From a virus, in the IMG/VR virus record IMGVR_UViG_3300024518_004839, positions 1 to 44,796 of that record: a stretch of 44,796 nucleotides of DNA; one strand, 5' to 3'. Numbering within the stretch: position 1 is the first letter of the stretch; each line of letters starts with the position of its first letter. This document shows, in pieces, positions 31,553-39,516 of the stretch. A model generated the notes under the pieces. That model did no database searches. It worked only from the letters and a program-made list of their open reading frames with translations, and had not been told where the DNA came from. The translations under genes and the position numbers were made by a program.

Positions 31553-32470
31553 TTAATCGTTAACAAACTCAATCGGTCCCCTGATCCCCAGGTCTTCCTT
31601 CGCTTGCGCCCACGCGCCCTCGACTGATGTTGGGGGTGTGTGCGCCGGCGTAGTTGCCCCAGGAGGAGCGCCGACAGGAAGGGGCGGAGAGCTCGACGCG
31701 GCGCCCTGCTCGCCAGTTGCTTCGACTTGGACTTGCTGTTCCGCCGCGTCGGCAGGAGGGGCTTGCGCCTTCTCCTTTTCAACCATGCCAGAAGCAACGT
31801 AGTAGAGGTTTTCGAGCGAAAGCCCGGGGTTGGTCTGGTTCGCGGACTGCATAGCTTCGTGAACGTTCCGCCAGTCGGGGTGGTCCTGTTGGAACTGTGC
31901 CACTTCCACCGCCTGCGCTTTCGCACGGGCATCCGCTTCCATCGCTTCCACGCGCTTCGCAAGGTCACTCTGGCTTGGGTCTGACTCGCCAACCCCGGTA
32001 GCGCCCGGGGCAACGGATGAGATCGGGTTATTCGTTTCCAATAAGGGGTCCGGAGAGACGCCGAGGGCTTGAGCTTTCTGGCGGTAATGCTTCGCCAGAT
32101 CGCCGCTCTCCCGGGCCTTCAGGAACTCATTAAAATCCGAGTCCTTCATCACCTCGCGGAACACACCCGCCAACTGAACGTCACTCTCGAGGGCGCGCCG
32201 TTGGGCTTCGATACCCTGGCTCGTCTTCGTCAAGTGGGCGTTTCGTTGCGCAATGTCTTCACGCACGGCGGCTTGATCTTCCGGCGAGAGCTTGGCAAGA
32301 GCCTCCGCCAGTCGAGGAGTAATACCGCCGTCCTGGAGCGATTTGTCCGGTGTCGAATCCGGTGCCGTTGCCGCGGCTTCCGGTTGTTCGCCCGTGACCA
32401 TCGTCTCTTGGGTCGTCACAGCTAGTCCCTTCATCGCTGGTGTCTCAACTTGCGGCAATGGTAGTCCCAT
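31553..32470 (-). CDS. Scaffolding protein
   Basis: A 305-residue acidic, helical, Ala/Gln-rich protein directly upstream of the capsid gene. Repeated helix segments (AALVE/AE-type, EDIAQRNAHLTKTSQGIEAQ, DLAKRVEAMEADARAKAQAV) and a disordered Pro-rich region before a conserved-looking C-terminal helix (VEGAWAQAKEDLG) match phage scaffolds, which guide capsid assembly and are released or degraded. ATG at 32470 has no clear ribosome site; ATG 32434 is an alternative. Confidence 0.75.
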   Translation of the reverse strand: MGLPLPQVETPAMKGLAVTTQETMVTGEQPEAAATAPDSTPDKSLQDGGITPRLAEALAKLSPEDQAAVREDIAQRNAHLTKTSQGIEAQRRALESDVQLAGVFREVMKDSDFNEFLKARESGDLAKHYRQKAQALGVSPDPLLETNNPISSVAPGATGVGESDPSQSDLAKRVEAMEADARAKAQAVEVAQFQQDHPDWRNVHEAMQSANQTNPGLSLENLYYVASGMVEKEKAQAPPADAAEQQVQVEATGEQGAASSSPPLPVGAPPGATTPAHTPPTSVEGAWAQAKEDLGIRGPIEFVND

Positions 32471-32511
32471 CGGCAGTTTGAGAGCATCACGGGGCGATGA
32501 TGTTTGAGAGG

Positions 32512-34650
32512 CTAGAGGACTTTGACGAGGATCAGGGGGATGAGGCCGGTTGTAGAGCTTATGCTTGTGGTAGCGGCAAGGATCGCCGTGGTGTCTACCA
32601 AGATGAGGTCGACGACCGTGTCTACGGCCGCCAGATTCGCCAGGATCAAGGTGGTGTCGGTCTGGATGGAATCGACCACGGTGTCGACGGTGTCGACCTT
32701 GCCCTCGATGGTGGTGAGGGTGGCGGGCAACGTGGCGTTGGTATCTGTGAGCACCGCATCGACGAACTCAGCCAAGGACCCGGCGGTCCCGGTATGGTCC
32801 CCCACCGCTTCCGTTAGAACGGCGTCTGCGATTGCCGCGGCGGTCGGGCCGGCCGAGGTCACGAAGAGGAAGGACACCGCGCAGAGCTTGTTATTCCCGG
32901 GCAGCGTCCCCGATGAAGTCACCGTGATAGGGATCGTCCACCAGCCCGTGTTGTCGACTTTCGTTCCGACCGTCCCGGTGACGTACGCCGACCCGTCGTC
33001 TGCCTGGGCCACCTGGATCGTGTCCCCTACCCCGAGTTGATTGAGGATGAACCCGGCATCGAAAGAGTTGTCTGTCGTTTGCGAGATGTAGATGTTGGTC
33101 ACCGAGCCTGGCGTCGCACTGTCGAGGCGCACATCTCCGGCCCCCGGGTCCGCCGCCACCGTAGAGGTATCGAACCCCCACGACGCAGTGATTAAGCCAG
33201 AGGAGAGACCGGAGCTGTCAGCGGCAGCCTCCAAGGAGTCGGTCTCGTTGTTGAAGGTGTCCCAGTCAGGAGTCGCACTCTTGGAAACCATGTTCGCGAT
33301 GATGCTGTCGTCAGTCACGTCGGCACCAACGACCGCGGCACTCACCAGATGATCGAGACCGATATCGACCAACGCCGTATCGACTTCGGTGTTTACCTGC
33401 GCGGTCGAGATGTTGTTCAGCGCGCTAATCTGCGCCGGGATGTCCGTTGTGGTGTCTGCCGCAATCACGGTCGTCTGTACCGCGATCCCGTCGACTACCG
33501 TATCTACCGTGGCAAGGTTAGCGGCGGTCGCAAGCAAGGCGTGCTCCGCTGGGAGGGTCGTCGAGGTATCTATCTCGATGGCTGTGGTCTGAACTGCGAT
33601 GCCGTCGACTACCGTATCGACGGTCGCAAGGTTAGCGGCGGTCGCAAGCAGTGCGTGCTCCGCTGGCAACGTCGTTCCAGTGTCGATCTCTATTGCCGTG
33701 GTCTGGACTGCGATGCCGTCGACTACGGTGTCTACCGTCGCTAAGTTCGCGGCGGTCGCAAGCAGCGCGTGTTCGGCTGGCAACGTCGTTCCCGTGTCGA
33801 TTTCGATGGCTGTGGTCTGGACTGCGATGCCATCAACTACCGTATCTACCGTGGCGAGGTTAGCGGCGGTCGCAAGCAGTGCGTGCTCCGCTGGGAGGGT
33901 CGTCCCCGTGTCGATTTCGATGGCTGTGGTCTGGACGGCGATGCCGTCGACTACCGTATCTATCGTGGCAACGTCAGTTATCAAGGACTGTAGGTCGGCG
34001 TCGAGCGCCAGCGTCGTTATCGTGCTGTCGATGTCCTGGAGCATCCTGCCCATAGAATTCGCTGCGACGTGACCGGCTTTGAGTTCATCCCAGATCAGAT
34101 CGATGAATGCAGCATTGGTGCCGCCAGCGAAGGCCCGTACGTCCGCGGGGAACAGTCCCGCGCTGTGCGTGCTCAGGACAACCCCGTCGACCATCCGCAC
34201 GTCTGCCGGGGTCTTTCCTGCGTCGTGCGTGTCGAGCGCGACTCCGTCGATCCGACGTAGGTCCGAAGGCATGTAGCCCGCCGCGGTCGTCGCGATAGCG
34301 GTGTCTTCGATCGCTGTGACGTCCGCGCCAATACCCAGGCCATGGTAGGCACTCGCGTTCCCGTAGGTGTGAAAGGTATATACGACTTCGTCAAAGTTCG
34401 TAGAATCCTCGATGAACAGAGTCACGGTCGCCGCCTGCATCTCCGTGGCGGTGATCGTTATCCGGTATAGACCGTTGCCGACTTCTCCGGGGGTATTGGT
34501 GGCGGTAGTGAACCCGCCGCCATCCTTGTCGATGTTCGCAGTCCCGGCTTTGCCCCAGTTGGTGCCAGTTATACCCGCGTTGGATCTCTCTTCCCAAAAG
34601 AAGTGAGTATGCGCAACACCGTATTCAGCAAGCGTGGTGTAGTGAGGCAC
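32512..34650 (-). CDS. Fibre-like protein with 38-residue tandem repeats
   Basis: A 712-residue protein. GTG at 34650 overlaps the previous TAG (TAGTG). N-terminal ~105 residues are a beta domain (GLYRITITATEMQAATVTLF, YTFHTYGNASAYHGLG) like attachment domains of phage fibres or baseplate proteins. A central region follows with four near-identical 38-residue repeats (VDTVVDGIAVQTTAIEIDTG, TTLPAEHALLATAANLAT) that should form a fibrous stalk. After another beta domain, weaker VDTVVD repeats end the chain. Probably a side fibre or spike; its place before the scaffold gene is unusual for a tail fibre, so a head fibre is also possible. Confidence 0.6.
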   Translation of the reverse strand: MPHYTTLAEYGVAHTHFFWEERSNAGITGTNWGKAGTANIDKDGGGFTTATNTPGEVGNGLYRITITATEMQAATVTLFIEDSTNFDEVVYTFHTYGNASAYHGLGIGADVTAIEDTAIATTAAGYMPSDLRRIDGVALDTHDAGKTPADVRMVDGVVLSTHSAGLFPADVRAFAGGTNAAFIDLIWDELKAGHVAANSMGRMLQDIDSTITTLALDADLQSLITDVATIDTVVDGIAVQTTAIEIDTGTTLPAEHALLATAANLATVDTVVDGIAVQTTAIEIDTGTTLPAEHALLATAANLATVDTVVDGIAVQTTAIEIDTGTTLPAEHALLATAANLATVDTVVDGIAVQTTAIEIDTSTTLPAEHALLATAANLATVDTVVDGIAVQTTVIAADTTTDIPAQISALNNISTAQVNTEVDTALVDIGLDHLVSAAVVGADVTDDSIIANMVSKSATPDWDTFNNETDSLEAAADSSGLSSGLITASWGFDTSTVAADPGAGDVRLDSATPGSVTNIYISQTTDNSFDAGFILNQLGVGDTIQVAQADDGSAYVTGTVGTKVDNTGWWTIPITVTSSGTLPGNNKLCAVSFLFVTSAGPTAAAIADAVLTEAVGDHTGTAGSLAEFVDAVLTDTNATLPATLTTIEGKVDTVDTVVDSIQTDTTLILANLAAVDTVVDLILVDTTAILAATTSISSTTGLIPLILVKVL
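33490..33951 (-). repeat. 114-bp tandem repeats inside the fibre-like gene
   Basis: The marker GTCGAC (or ATCAAC in one unit) recurs at 33490, 33604, 33718, 33832 and 33946, exactly 114 bp apart, giving four full units plus flanks. Units differ mostly at synonymous sites. The length is a multiple of three, so gain or loss of units keeps frame and would change the stalk length. Confidence 0.9.
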
Positions 34651-35048
34651 TAATTGACCTGCTTACGCATCTTGAGGCGCGGGTCTGCGATAATTACCCG
34701 ATGATTCAAAAGCCGCATCGCTTTTATCCACCGCTGCACTGGCTTCTTCGCCGCCGCGCCGGGGAGGATCTCCCAGACCACGAACCCATCCCCGCCCTTG
34801 CCGGTGAGGTTAGTGATCATCACGCGACTCCGTTTCGGCCAAAGAGACGCGGGCACGAGCCCCGGGCTGTGGAGCCAAACACACCTGAACGTCTTGCAGT
34901 CCATCGGGCGGTCCTCGTAGACCTTGCACCCGAGGGCGGCTTTCACGTCACAGTTCGGGCACCACTCCCCGGTGCTCTTGAGCCCTTCGATCTCCGCGGC
35001 AAAACAGCACGCCTTGCAGTCTCCGCAGAATCGCTCAGTTTCCTGCAC
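34650..35048 (-). CDS. YkgJ-like Cys-cluster protein, 132 residues
   Basis: FCGDCKACCFAAEI near the N-terminus (CxxCxxCC) followed by CPNC, C-KVYEDRP-DC-TFRC matches the YkgJ/UPF0153 zinc-or-iron-chelating pattern, with eight or more conserved Cys. The remainder is a small alpha/beta region. I prefer GTG 35048 (14-base overlap with the previous stop) over TTG 35081, which would overlap more deeply. Family function is not firmly known (metal cluster binding). A metal-cluster protein between membrane genes and virion genes is unexpected; it might be a maturation or host-modifying factor. Confidence 0.7.
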   Translation of the reverse strand: MQETERFCGDCKACCFAAEIEGLKSTGEWCPNCDVKAALGCKVYEDRPMDCKTFRCVWLHSPGLVPASLWPKRSRVMITNLTGKGGDGFVVWEILPGAAAKKPVQRWIKAMRLLNHRVIIADPRLKMRKQVN

Positions 35049-35235
35049 GCGCGATCCCGTAGTCGTGGAGTGCCCGGCCAAGGATGTAGACCCCGCACAG
35101 GCCCGCGAAGTACCACGTCTGCACTTGCGAAACCCCTAAAGATCCACCAGCCAGAAGAGCGGTGGCCCCGAATGCGAACGCTTGAGCTTTCCGCGAGCCC
35201 TGCCCGAAGGTTGCGATCTCAGTTAGAAGTTTCAT
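35035..35235 (-). CDS. Small membrane protein, 66 residues, holin-like
   Basis: ATG at 35235 by ATGA overlap. After a short basic N-terminus (MKLLTEIATFGQGSRKAQ) two hydrophobic segments follow (AFGATALLAGGSLGV and TWYFAGLCGVYILG), ending basic. Size and topology fit a class II/III-type holin or other small phage membrane protein. It stands next to a lipoprotein and a one-pass membrane protein, a plausible lysis set, though no endolysin is adjacent. Confidence 0.55.
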   Translation of the reverse strand: MKLLTEIATFGQGSRKAQAFAFGATALLAGGSLGVSQVQTWYFAGLCGVYILGRALHDYGIARAGN

Positions 35236-35579
35236 GCCAGTTCCACTCCGGTTGGGATCTCCATGTTTCGGTTCTGAAGCTCCGCCAACAGCTTCGCCTT
35301 CTCAGCCGCGAGCTTCCGACGCTTCGCTTCCGCCATCGCGGCGACCATCGCTGCAACGCCAGTCCCGGCGACCCACGGGTTTGTATTCGCGGCCTCGGTC
35401 GATTGCGTGATGACGTCGAGCTCCGCGTCGATCCGATCGATCGCGGCAAGCGTATCGTCGACCGTCGCGGGCCGCAGTTCCCCGGTGATCGGGTCAACGA
35501 CCGGCTGCCCCACCTTCGGCGTCGGCTCGAAAAGAGCACAACCCGACAGCAGCACAACAAGCAGAAGCGTCATTCTCAT
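35232..35579 (-). CDS. Small lipoprotein, spanin-like
   Basis: ATG at 35579 behind AAGGAGCAAACC. Signal sequence MRMTLLLVVLLSGC with a lipobox (LLSGC), so Cys14 is the likely lipidated residue. A Pro-rich linker leads to a helix with NPWVAGTGVAAMVAAMAEAK, a possible second membrane segment, then a charged coiled coil (KRRKLAAEKAKLLAELQNR). Lipid anchor plus second membrane segment resembles a unimolecular spanin, which joins inner and outer membranes at lysis and implies a diderm host. Function inferred. Confidence 0.6.
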   Translation of the reverse strand: MRMTLLLVVLLSGCALFEPTPKVGQPVVDPITGELRPATVDDTLAAIDRIDAELDVITQSTEAANTNPWVAGTGVAAMVAAMAEAKRRKLAAEKAKLLAELQNRNMEIPTGVELA

Positions 35580-35887
35580 GGTTTGCTCCTTACTGTTTCC
35601 TTCAAATCCATAAAAGCTATGGTCAAAGCCTCGAATGCACGAGCCTGCTCTTCGAGCGTCCTCATCAACCGGCCCATCACATCGATCGAACGATCTTGCA
35701 CCCCGTGGCACGATTCGATTCGCTGTATCGCGACAATCTCCAGACGGTCCGCCTGCACTTGAAGAAACTTGTCGTGCATGTAAAGGTAGGTGAGGAACGC
35801 ACCGACGATGAGTATCACCGAGGCCCATTGCGGGGCACCGTTAAAAGTACGGCTGGCAGCCTTCACTGCGTCTGATTGCACTGACAT
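35576..35887 (-). CDS. One-pass membrane protein with coiled coil, 103 residues
   Basis: One transmembrane segment (APQWASVILIVGAFLTYLYM) near the N-terminus followed by a long helix/coiled coil (FLQVQADRLEIVAIQRIESC, LMRTLEEQARAFEAL). Topology fits an inner-membrane spanin or small holin. ATG at 35887 is preceded by GGGCGGT; ATG 35905 would add six residues. It overlaps the lipoprotein gene by four bases, the usual tight pairing of spanin-type genes. Confidence 0.55.
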   Translation of the reverse strand: MSVQSDAVKAASRTFNGAPQWASVILIVGAFLTYLYMHDKFLQVQADRLEIVAIQRIESCHGVQDRSIDVMGRLMRTLEEQARAFEALTIAFMDLKETVRSKP

Positions 35888-35889
35888 CT

Positions 35890-36111
35890 TTACGGTACCG
35901 CCCATCGCGTAATGTCAGTCAGTTGGTCGCTGCCGTCATACGTCAGATCGATCTCGATGACCGTTCCGTCAGCGTTGGTCAACGTAACCTTCGTGAGGTT
36001 GGACCCCGTCCACGTCAGCTCCGCCGCTGGGTTCCAGAGGTTGAAGTTCGGCGCGATCTTCTCCGCCGCAACGACTCCGCGGCTACGCGGGCTGTCCCAG
36101 TCGGTAACCAT
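35890..36111 (-). CDS. Unknown 73-residue beta-rich protein
   Basis: ATG at 36111 by TAATG overlap. Sequence LTWTGSNLTKVTLTNADGTV and EIDLTYDGSDQLTDITRW is regular beta hairpin; no Cys clusters or membrane segment. The repeated pattern recalls short phage structural proteins that describe a linear beta domain. Possibly a minor virion component. Family unknown. Confidence 0.55.
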   Translation of the reverse strand: MVTDWDSPRSRGVVAAEKIAPNFNLWNPAAELTWTGSNLTKVTLTNADGTVIEIDLTYDGSDQLTDITRWAVP

Positions 36112-36362
36112 TATCCATTGGTCCCGGTGGTGCGGAGCTTCGCCCGCTTCATGCCGAGGATTGCGGATTCAACGACCGAGTTCGTACCTGGAGAAGCCTC
36201 GCCGACGCTCAGAGACTCCACCTTCCCTGAAAGCGTGTACCCCAGCTCTCCGGCATGGATCGAATCGACTTCGACCTCGAGGGTCAGGGTCACCACCGAT
36301 GGGATGGTCAGGTTCGAGAGCTCTGGCGGCTGCTCCGGGCATTGCAGAGTGACGGTCTTCAT
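36111..36362 (-). CDS. Unknown 83-residue protein
   Basis: ATG at 36362. A beta-strand core (SVVTLTLEVEVDSIHAGELG, YTLSGKVESLSVGEA) and a basic C-terminus (MKRAKLRTTG). No known motif. Coupled to the next gene through TAATG; separated by one base from the preceding zinc-ribbon gene. Probably a small virion or assembly protein, judged from position only. Confidence 0.55.
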   Translation of the reverse strand: MKTVTLQCPEQPPELSNLTIPSVVTLTLEVEVDSIHAGELGYTLSGKVESLSVGEASPGTNSVVESAILGMKRAKLRTTGTNG

Positions 36363-36363
36363 C

Positions 36364-36612
36364 TCAGTGCCAATCTACCTTCATCTGCCCGTTCGCTCGG
36401 GTCTCGATGTCTCGGATGACCTGCTTTTGATGCGCACGACTCGTGATGTTCGCGGCGAGCTGTTCGTTCCACCCCGTGAACTTGAACTCGTCGATGTGCG
36501 GCGCCTGCCCGTGCTTCTCAACGGTCATGCAGGAATCGCACCGCTTCGGCCAAATGCGGTTAGCTTCGATTTGGCCGCCACAGTCCTCGCACGCGCCCGC
36601 GGGGGTTTTCAT
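36364..36612 (-). CDS. Zinc-ribbon protein in the late operon, 82 residues
   Basis: ATG at 36612 by ATGA overlap. N-terminal CEDCGGQIEANRIWPKRCDSC is a four-Cys zinc ribbon of the DksA/TraR-like C4 style in its second half, followed by a charged helical C-terminus (SRAHQKQVIRDIETRANGQ). The TraR/DksA coiled coil with its acidic tip is absent. Role unknown; late position suggests assembly or late control. Confidence 0.6.
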   Translation of the reverse strand: MKTPAGACEDCGGQIEANRIWPKRCDSCMTVEKHGQAPHIDEFKFTGWNEQLAANITSRAHQKQVIRDIETRANGQMKVDWH

Positions 36613-36956
36613 TTCTTGCGCTTCTTCCCGGCAGATGTTGCGCGTTTCGCCGCTGCACGACTGCGCATCTCCCGCAACGCCTTCGTGCGGGCGAGGGCGC
36701 GGGTCGCCTTGTTCGTCTTCGACTTCGATCCGGTCTTGAATGACTGCTTGTCGAGATCCTTCGTAGACTTGGTGACAAGGTTGTCGATGTTCGCCTTGTT
36801 GTTCGCCGCGGCCTTCTTGAGCTTCGAACTCGACCTTGCCAAGCCCTGCTTCTCTGACCCCGCCGTAATTCGCTCAACCCTGGAGACCGTACCGCGCCGC
36901 TTCCTGCGCTTGTCGGCGGTCTTCGAGTGCAGAGTCGCGCGCTTCTTCTTCGCCAT
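36609..36956 (-). CDS. Very basic Lys/Arg/Ala-rich protein, histone-like in composition
   Basis: 115 residues, with more than a third Lys or Arg and hardly any acidic or aromatic residues (MAKKKRATLHSKTADKRRKR, AAAKRATSAGKKRKK). It probably binds DNA non-specifically and could condense the genome in the head or help packaging. Composition resembles bacterial histone H1-like proteins rather than any phage family I know. ATG at 36956 by TAATG overlap with the portal gene. Confidence 0.6.
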   Translation of the reverse strand: MAKKKRATLHSKTADKRRKRRGTVSRVERITAGSEKQGLARSSSKLKKAAANNKANIDNLVTKSTKDLDKQSFKTGSKSKTNKATRALARTKALREMRSRAAAKRATSAGKKRKK

Positions 36957-39013
36957 TACTGGAAGCCCCCTCTCAGTACCTCTTGGATGTTCGCGCCGGT
37001 CGCGCCACCTGATGAGATCTGGTCTTGCGGTGTGTTCCCTCCGCCCGTCGCGAAGATCCCTGCGCCGCCCCCTGGGTTGTTGGAGTTACCTGGCGCGGGT
37101 CCTGGAGACCCTCCCCCTTGGCGCTCCTTCTGAACCGCCTCTTGACCTTCGGCGGACTGCTGCTGCGCGAGCGCCATCGCCCGGTGCGCCTCGATATGAT
37201 TGTTGAGCCGCTCGAGCGTACTGGGCGACCGTAGAGTGTCGACTTCTTCGAGTTGTCTCTCGTGGACGTGTATGTGCCAAGCGTGGTCGTCCACTTGGTT
37301 CGGCGCCAGGACCACTCCCTTGCGGAGCATCTGGAACCATTCGTGACCGGGGTCCATCGGCGGTTCCGCCTGCGGAAACACCCGGAGATCTTTCACCCCC
37401 AGTTCCTTGGCGAGGTCCGTCAGGACGGGCACGATGTCGATGATGGGTACCGGGCTCCCCACCTGGGAGTACGGGGTCAACACCTGAAGCGCCTGCGCGG
37501 CCTTTTGCATCCGGGTCTCCCCGGTGCTTGCAGCCATTTCTTCGATGTTGCATTTCCACAAATACGGACCGGCCAACTTTGACCCGTCGTATTTTACCCA
37601 CTGCAAGTCTCCGCGATCGCCGGTGATCTTTACGACTCGTTCTTTCGAGTAGTACCGTTCCATCACCGAGCGAACGTCGTCTGCGAACTCTTCCAAGGGA
37701 GACTGAATTCTCCCGCCGAGAGCGGACCGGCGCCCGTTTGACGCGCCAGAGATTCGATTGATCTCGGCGGCCGGGCGTTCGCCAGGTCGTGAGCCCCCTA
37801 GGTCGAACTCGCTTGTTCCGGAGATTTGAGTCCATCGTTGCATCGCCTCCGATGTGAAAGCGTAGGAGTCCGTCGAAACATTAGCGTCAGGGATCGGCTC
37901 GATCGCGCCGCGGATCGGTTGACCGTCGCCCTTTACCGGGACGATCGTCCCGTCCATTGGGTTGCGCAGAGCCTCCATCGACTCTTCGTCAATCTTCGAT
38001 GAGTCGTAGGCGTATTTACGTTTGAAGCGAGAGAGGTGGTCGAGCCGCTGCGAAATCGTGAGGTTGTATTCCTCGACCAAGTTCAGCCACGGGACCATCG
38101 GCGACTGGTTCCAGAATGTCTCGTTGTCGTCGGTCATGTGGATGACGTAGAAGGGGAACCGCTGCACCGGGAGCTTCATGTCGAACACCCCGAGGAAGCC
38201 CGTGTGCCCTGGCGCGACGATGTAGACCTTGCGGTCAACGATGTCCCAGATCTGGATCAGGCGGACCATCGTCTGCTCGGGATCCTTCTCGAACTTCTCT
38301 TTGTAGGTGTCGATCGTCATCCCGCGCGGCATGTCGTACTCGTTCGCCGAGAGGTTGTCGGTTCCCTTGTACTGCTTGTCTGCCTTGACCGCCTCGAGGT
38401 TCCGGACGTACTCGACTCCGCACCAGAGGGCATCGTCAAGGCCGGTCGCGTTCGGATCGATGAGGAAGTTGTAGGGGCGGATCGGGAGGGCGTAGATCTG
38501 ACCGGGCTTCACCCCGAGCGGAAGGTCGGAGTTTGACTTCGGACCCGGCTCATCGATCGCGACGGGGGTCTCTGCCTGCTCTCCGCCGGCACTGACGGGG
38601 ACAAGCCCCTGATCGTAGAACCCGAGTTGCCAGATCCCGACCCCGTAGTGCAGCCCGTCGTAGGTCGCGCGCTTGAGGGTCTTCTTGAACTTGACGTTGC
38701 GGAGCTCCGCTGTGATTGCCGCTTCGACGGTGGGCGCCTGCTCCTCCGACTCTTCGCTAAGTGCCTCGGCGTGGAACACCGGGTTCTCGTGAACGAGAGA
38801 GGGGATGATCGACTCGTACCAAGCGAACGGGAAGTTCACCTGGAGCTGCATTCCCCCCTCGTCCCAGTTGGTCGGAGGGTCGCTACGGTAGTAGTTGTAG
38901 GTGTCCTGCCACAGGTTGATCTCTCGATCCCTACGCTCCTGCGCCATCTTGGCGTTGAGCAATAGGCGCTCGAGCCTCTCCCTGGAGGTTGGCCTGCCCG
39001 TCATGTACGGCAT
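36956..39013 (-). CDS. Portal protein
   Basis: 685 residues, the size of P22-type portals. N-terminal helices (RERLERLLLNAKMAQERRDR) and NYYRSDPPTNWDEGGMQLQV, followed by WYESIIPSLVHENPVFHAEA, YDGLHYGVGIWQLGF, NFLIDPNATGLDDALWCGVE and FPFYVIHMTDDNETFWNQSP are typical of podovirus portals. The C-terminal part is Gln/Gly/Pro-rich. Forms the dodecameric DNA channel at one head vertex and is contacted by the terminase. ATG at 39013, coupled to the preceding 94-residue gene; an ATG three codons later is possible. Confidence 0.8.
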   Translation of the reverse strand: MPYMTGRPTSRERLERLLLNAKMAQERRDREINLWQDTYNYYRSDPPTNWDEGGMQLQVNFPFAWYESIIPSLVHENPVFHAEALSEESEEQAPTVEAAITAELRNVKFKKTLKRATYDGLHYGVGIWQLGFYDQGLVPVSAGGEQAETPVAIDEPGPKSNSDLPLGVKPGQIYALPIRPYNFLIDPNATGLDDALWCGVEYVRNLEAVKADKQYKGTDNLSANEYDMPRGMTIDTYKEKFEKDPEQTMVRLIQIWDIVDRKVYIVAPGHTGFLGVFDMKLPVQRFPFYVIHMTDDNETFWNQSPMVPWLNLVEEYNLTISQRLDHLSRFKRKYAYDSSKIDEESMEALRNPMDGTIVPVKGDGQPIRGAIEPIPDANVSTDSYAFTSEAMQRWTQISGTSEFDLGGSRPGERPAAEINRISGASNGRRSALGGRIQSPLEEFADDVRSVMERYYSKERVVKITGDRGDLQWVKYDGSKLAGPYLWKCNIEEMAASTGETRMQKAAQALQVLTPYSQVGSPVPIIDIVPVLTDLAKELGVKDLRVFPQAEPPMDPGHEWFQMLRKGVVLAPNQVDDHAWHIHVHERQLEEVDTLRSPSTLERLNNHIEAHRAMALAQQQSAEGQEAVQKERQGGGSPGPAPGNSNNPGGGAGIFATGGGNTPQDQISSGGATGANIQEVLRGGFQ

Positions 39014-39019
39014 CGGAGG

Positions 39020-39304
39020 TTACCCGCTACCGATGATGCGTGTGCTACCGCCGCTCGAGAGCTTGTCGATCGACTTCTTCGAGGCGGTCTTCCGTTCGTT
39101 CGTCACTGAACCGCCCATGACGATGCCGTCATGCTTGATGAGCGACTTCGTGCTCTTGACGCCTTTTTTGCTCGACGCCGAGCCGATGATCCGACCGTCC
39201 GGTCCGCTATTCGGCGGGACTTCTTCGAAGCCCTGCTTCTTGCGCACGAATGGCTTTGTCATGAGCGGCTTCGAGGTAAAGAACTTGTCTTGCTTGAATC
39301 CCAT
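39020..39304 (-). CDS. Unknown basic 94-residue protein
   Basis: ATG at 39304 by TGATG overlap. Low-complexity Lys/Ser/Gly sequence with two IIGSG/IIGSAS motifs (RIIGSASSKKGVKS, TRIIGSG) and no clear fold. Placed between terminase and portal, where small head-completion or packaging helpers are common. No family recognised. Confidence 0.5.
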   Translation of the reverse strand: MGFKQDKFFTSKPLMTKPFVRKKQGFEEVPPNSGPDGRIIGSASSKKGVKSTKSLIKHDGIVMGGSVTNERKTASKKSIDKLSSGGSTRIIGSG

Positions 39305-39516
39305 CAGGATCTCCGTTCAGAGATGTTCGAACCGTGGCGCGCACCCCGACGTTTCGACTGCTCGACCTCGCGAATTGCCATCCGCACTGAGTTCTCGAAC
39401 AGTCCCCCTTGCGAGTAGATCATCGTAGCGACGTCGGCCACGTTTTGGAGGTCCGCCTCGTTCACCCCGAGTTCGGCGGCTCTCATCCGTACCTTGGTCG
39501 CTGTCGTGTCTTTCAT
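39304..39516 (-). CDS. Unknown 70-residue helical protein
   Basis: ATG at 39516 by ATGA overlap with the large terminase stop. Two helices (KVRMRAAELGVNEADLQNVA, LFENSVRMAIREVEQSKRR) and a basic tail. Helix-turn-helix-like size but no certain motif. May assist packaging; inferred from its place only. Confidence 0.5.
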   Translation of the reverse strand: MKDTTATKVRMRAAELGVNEADLQNVADVATMIYSQGGLFENSVRMAIREVEQSKRRGARHGSNISERRS

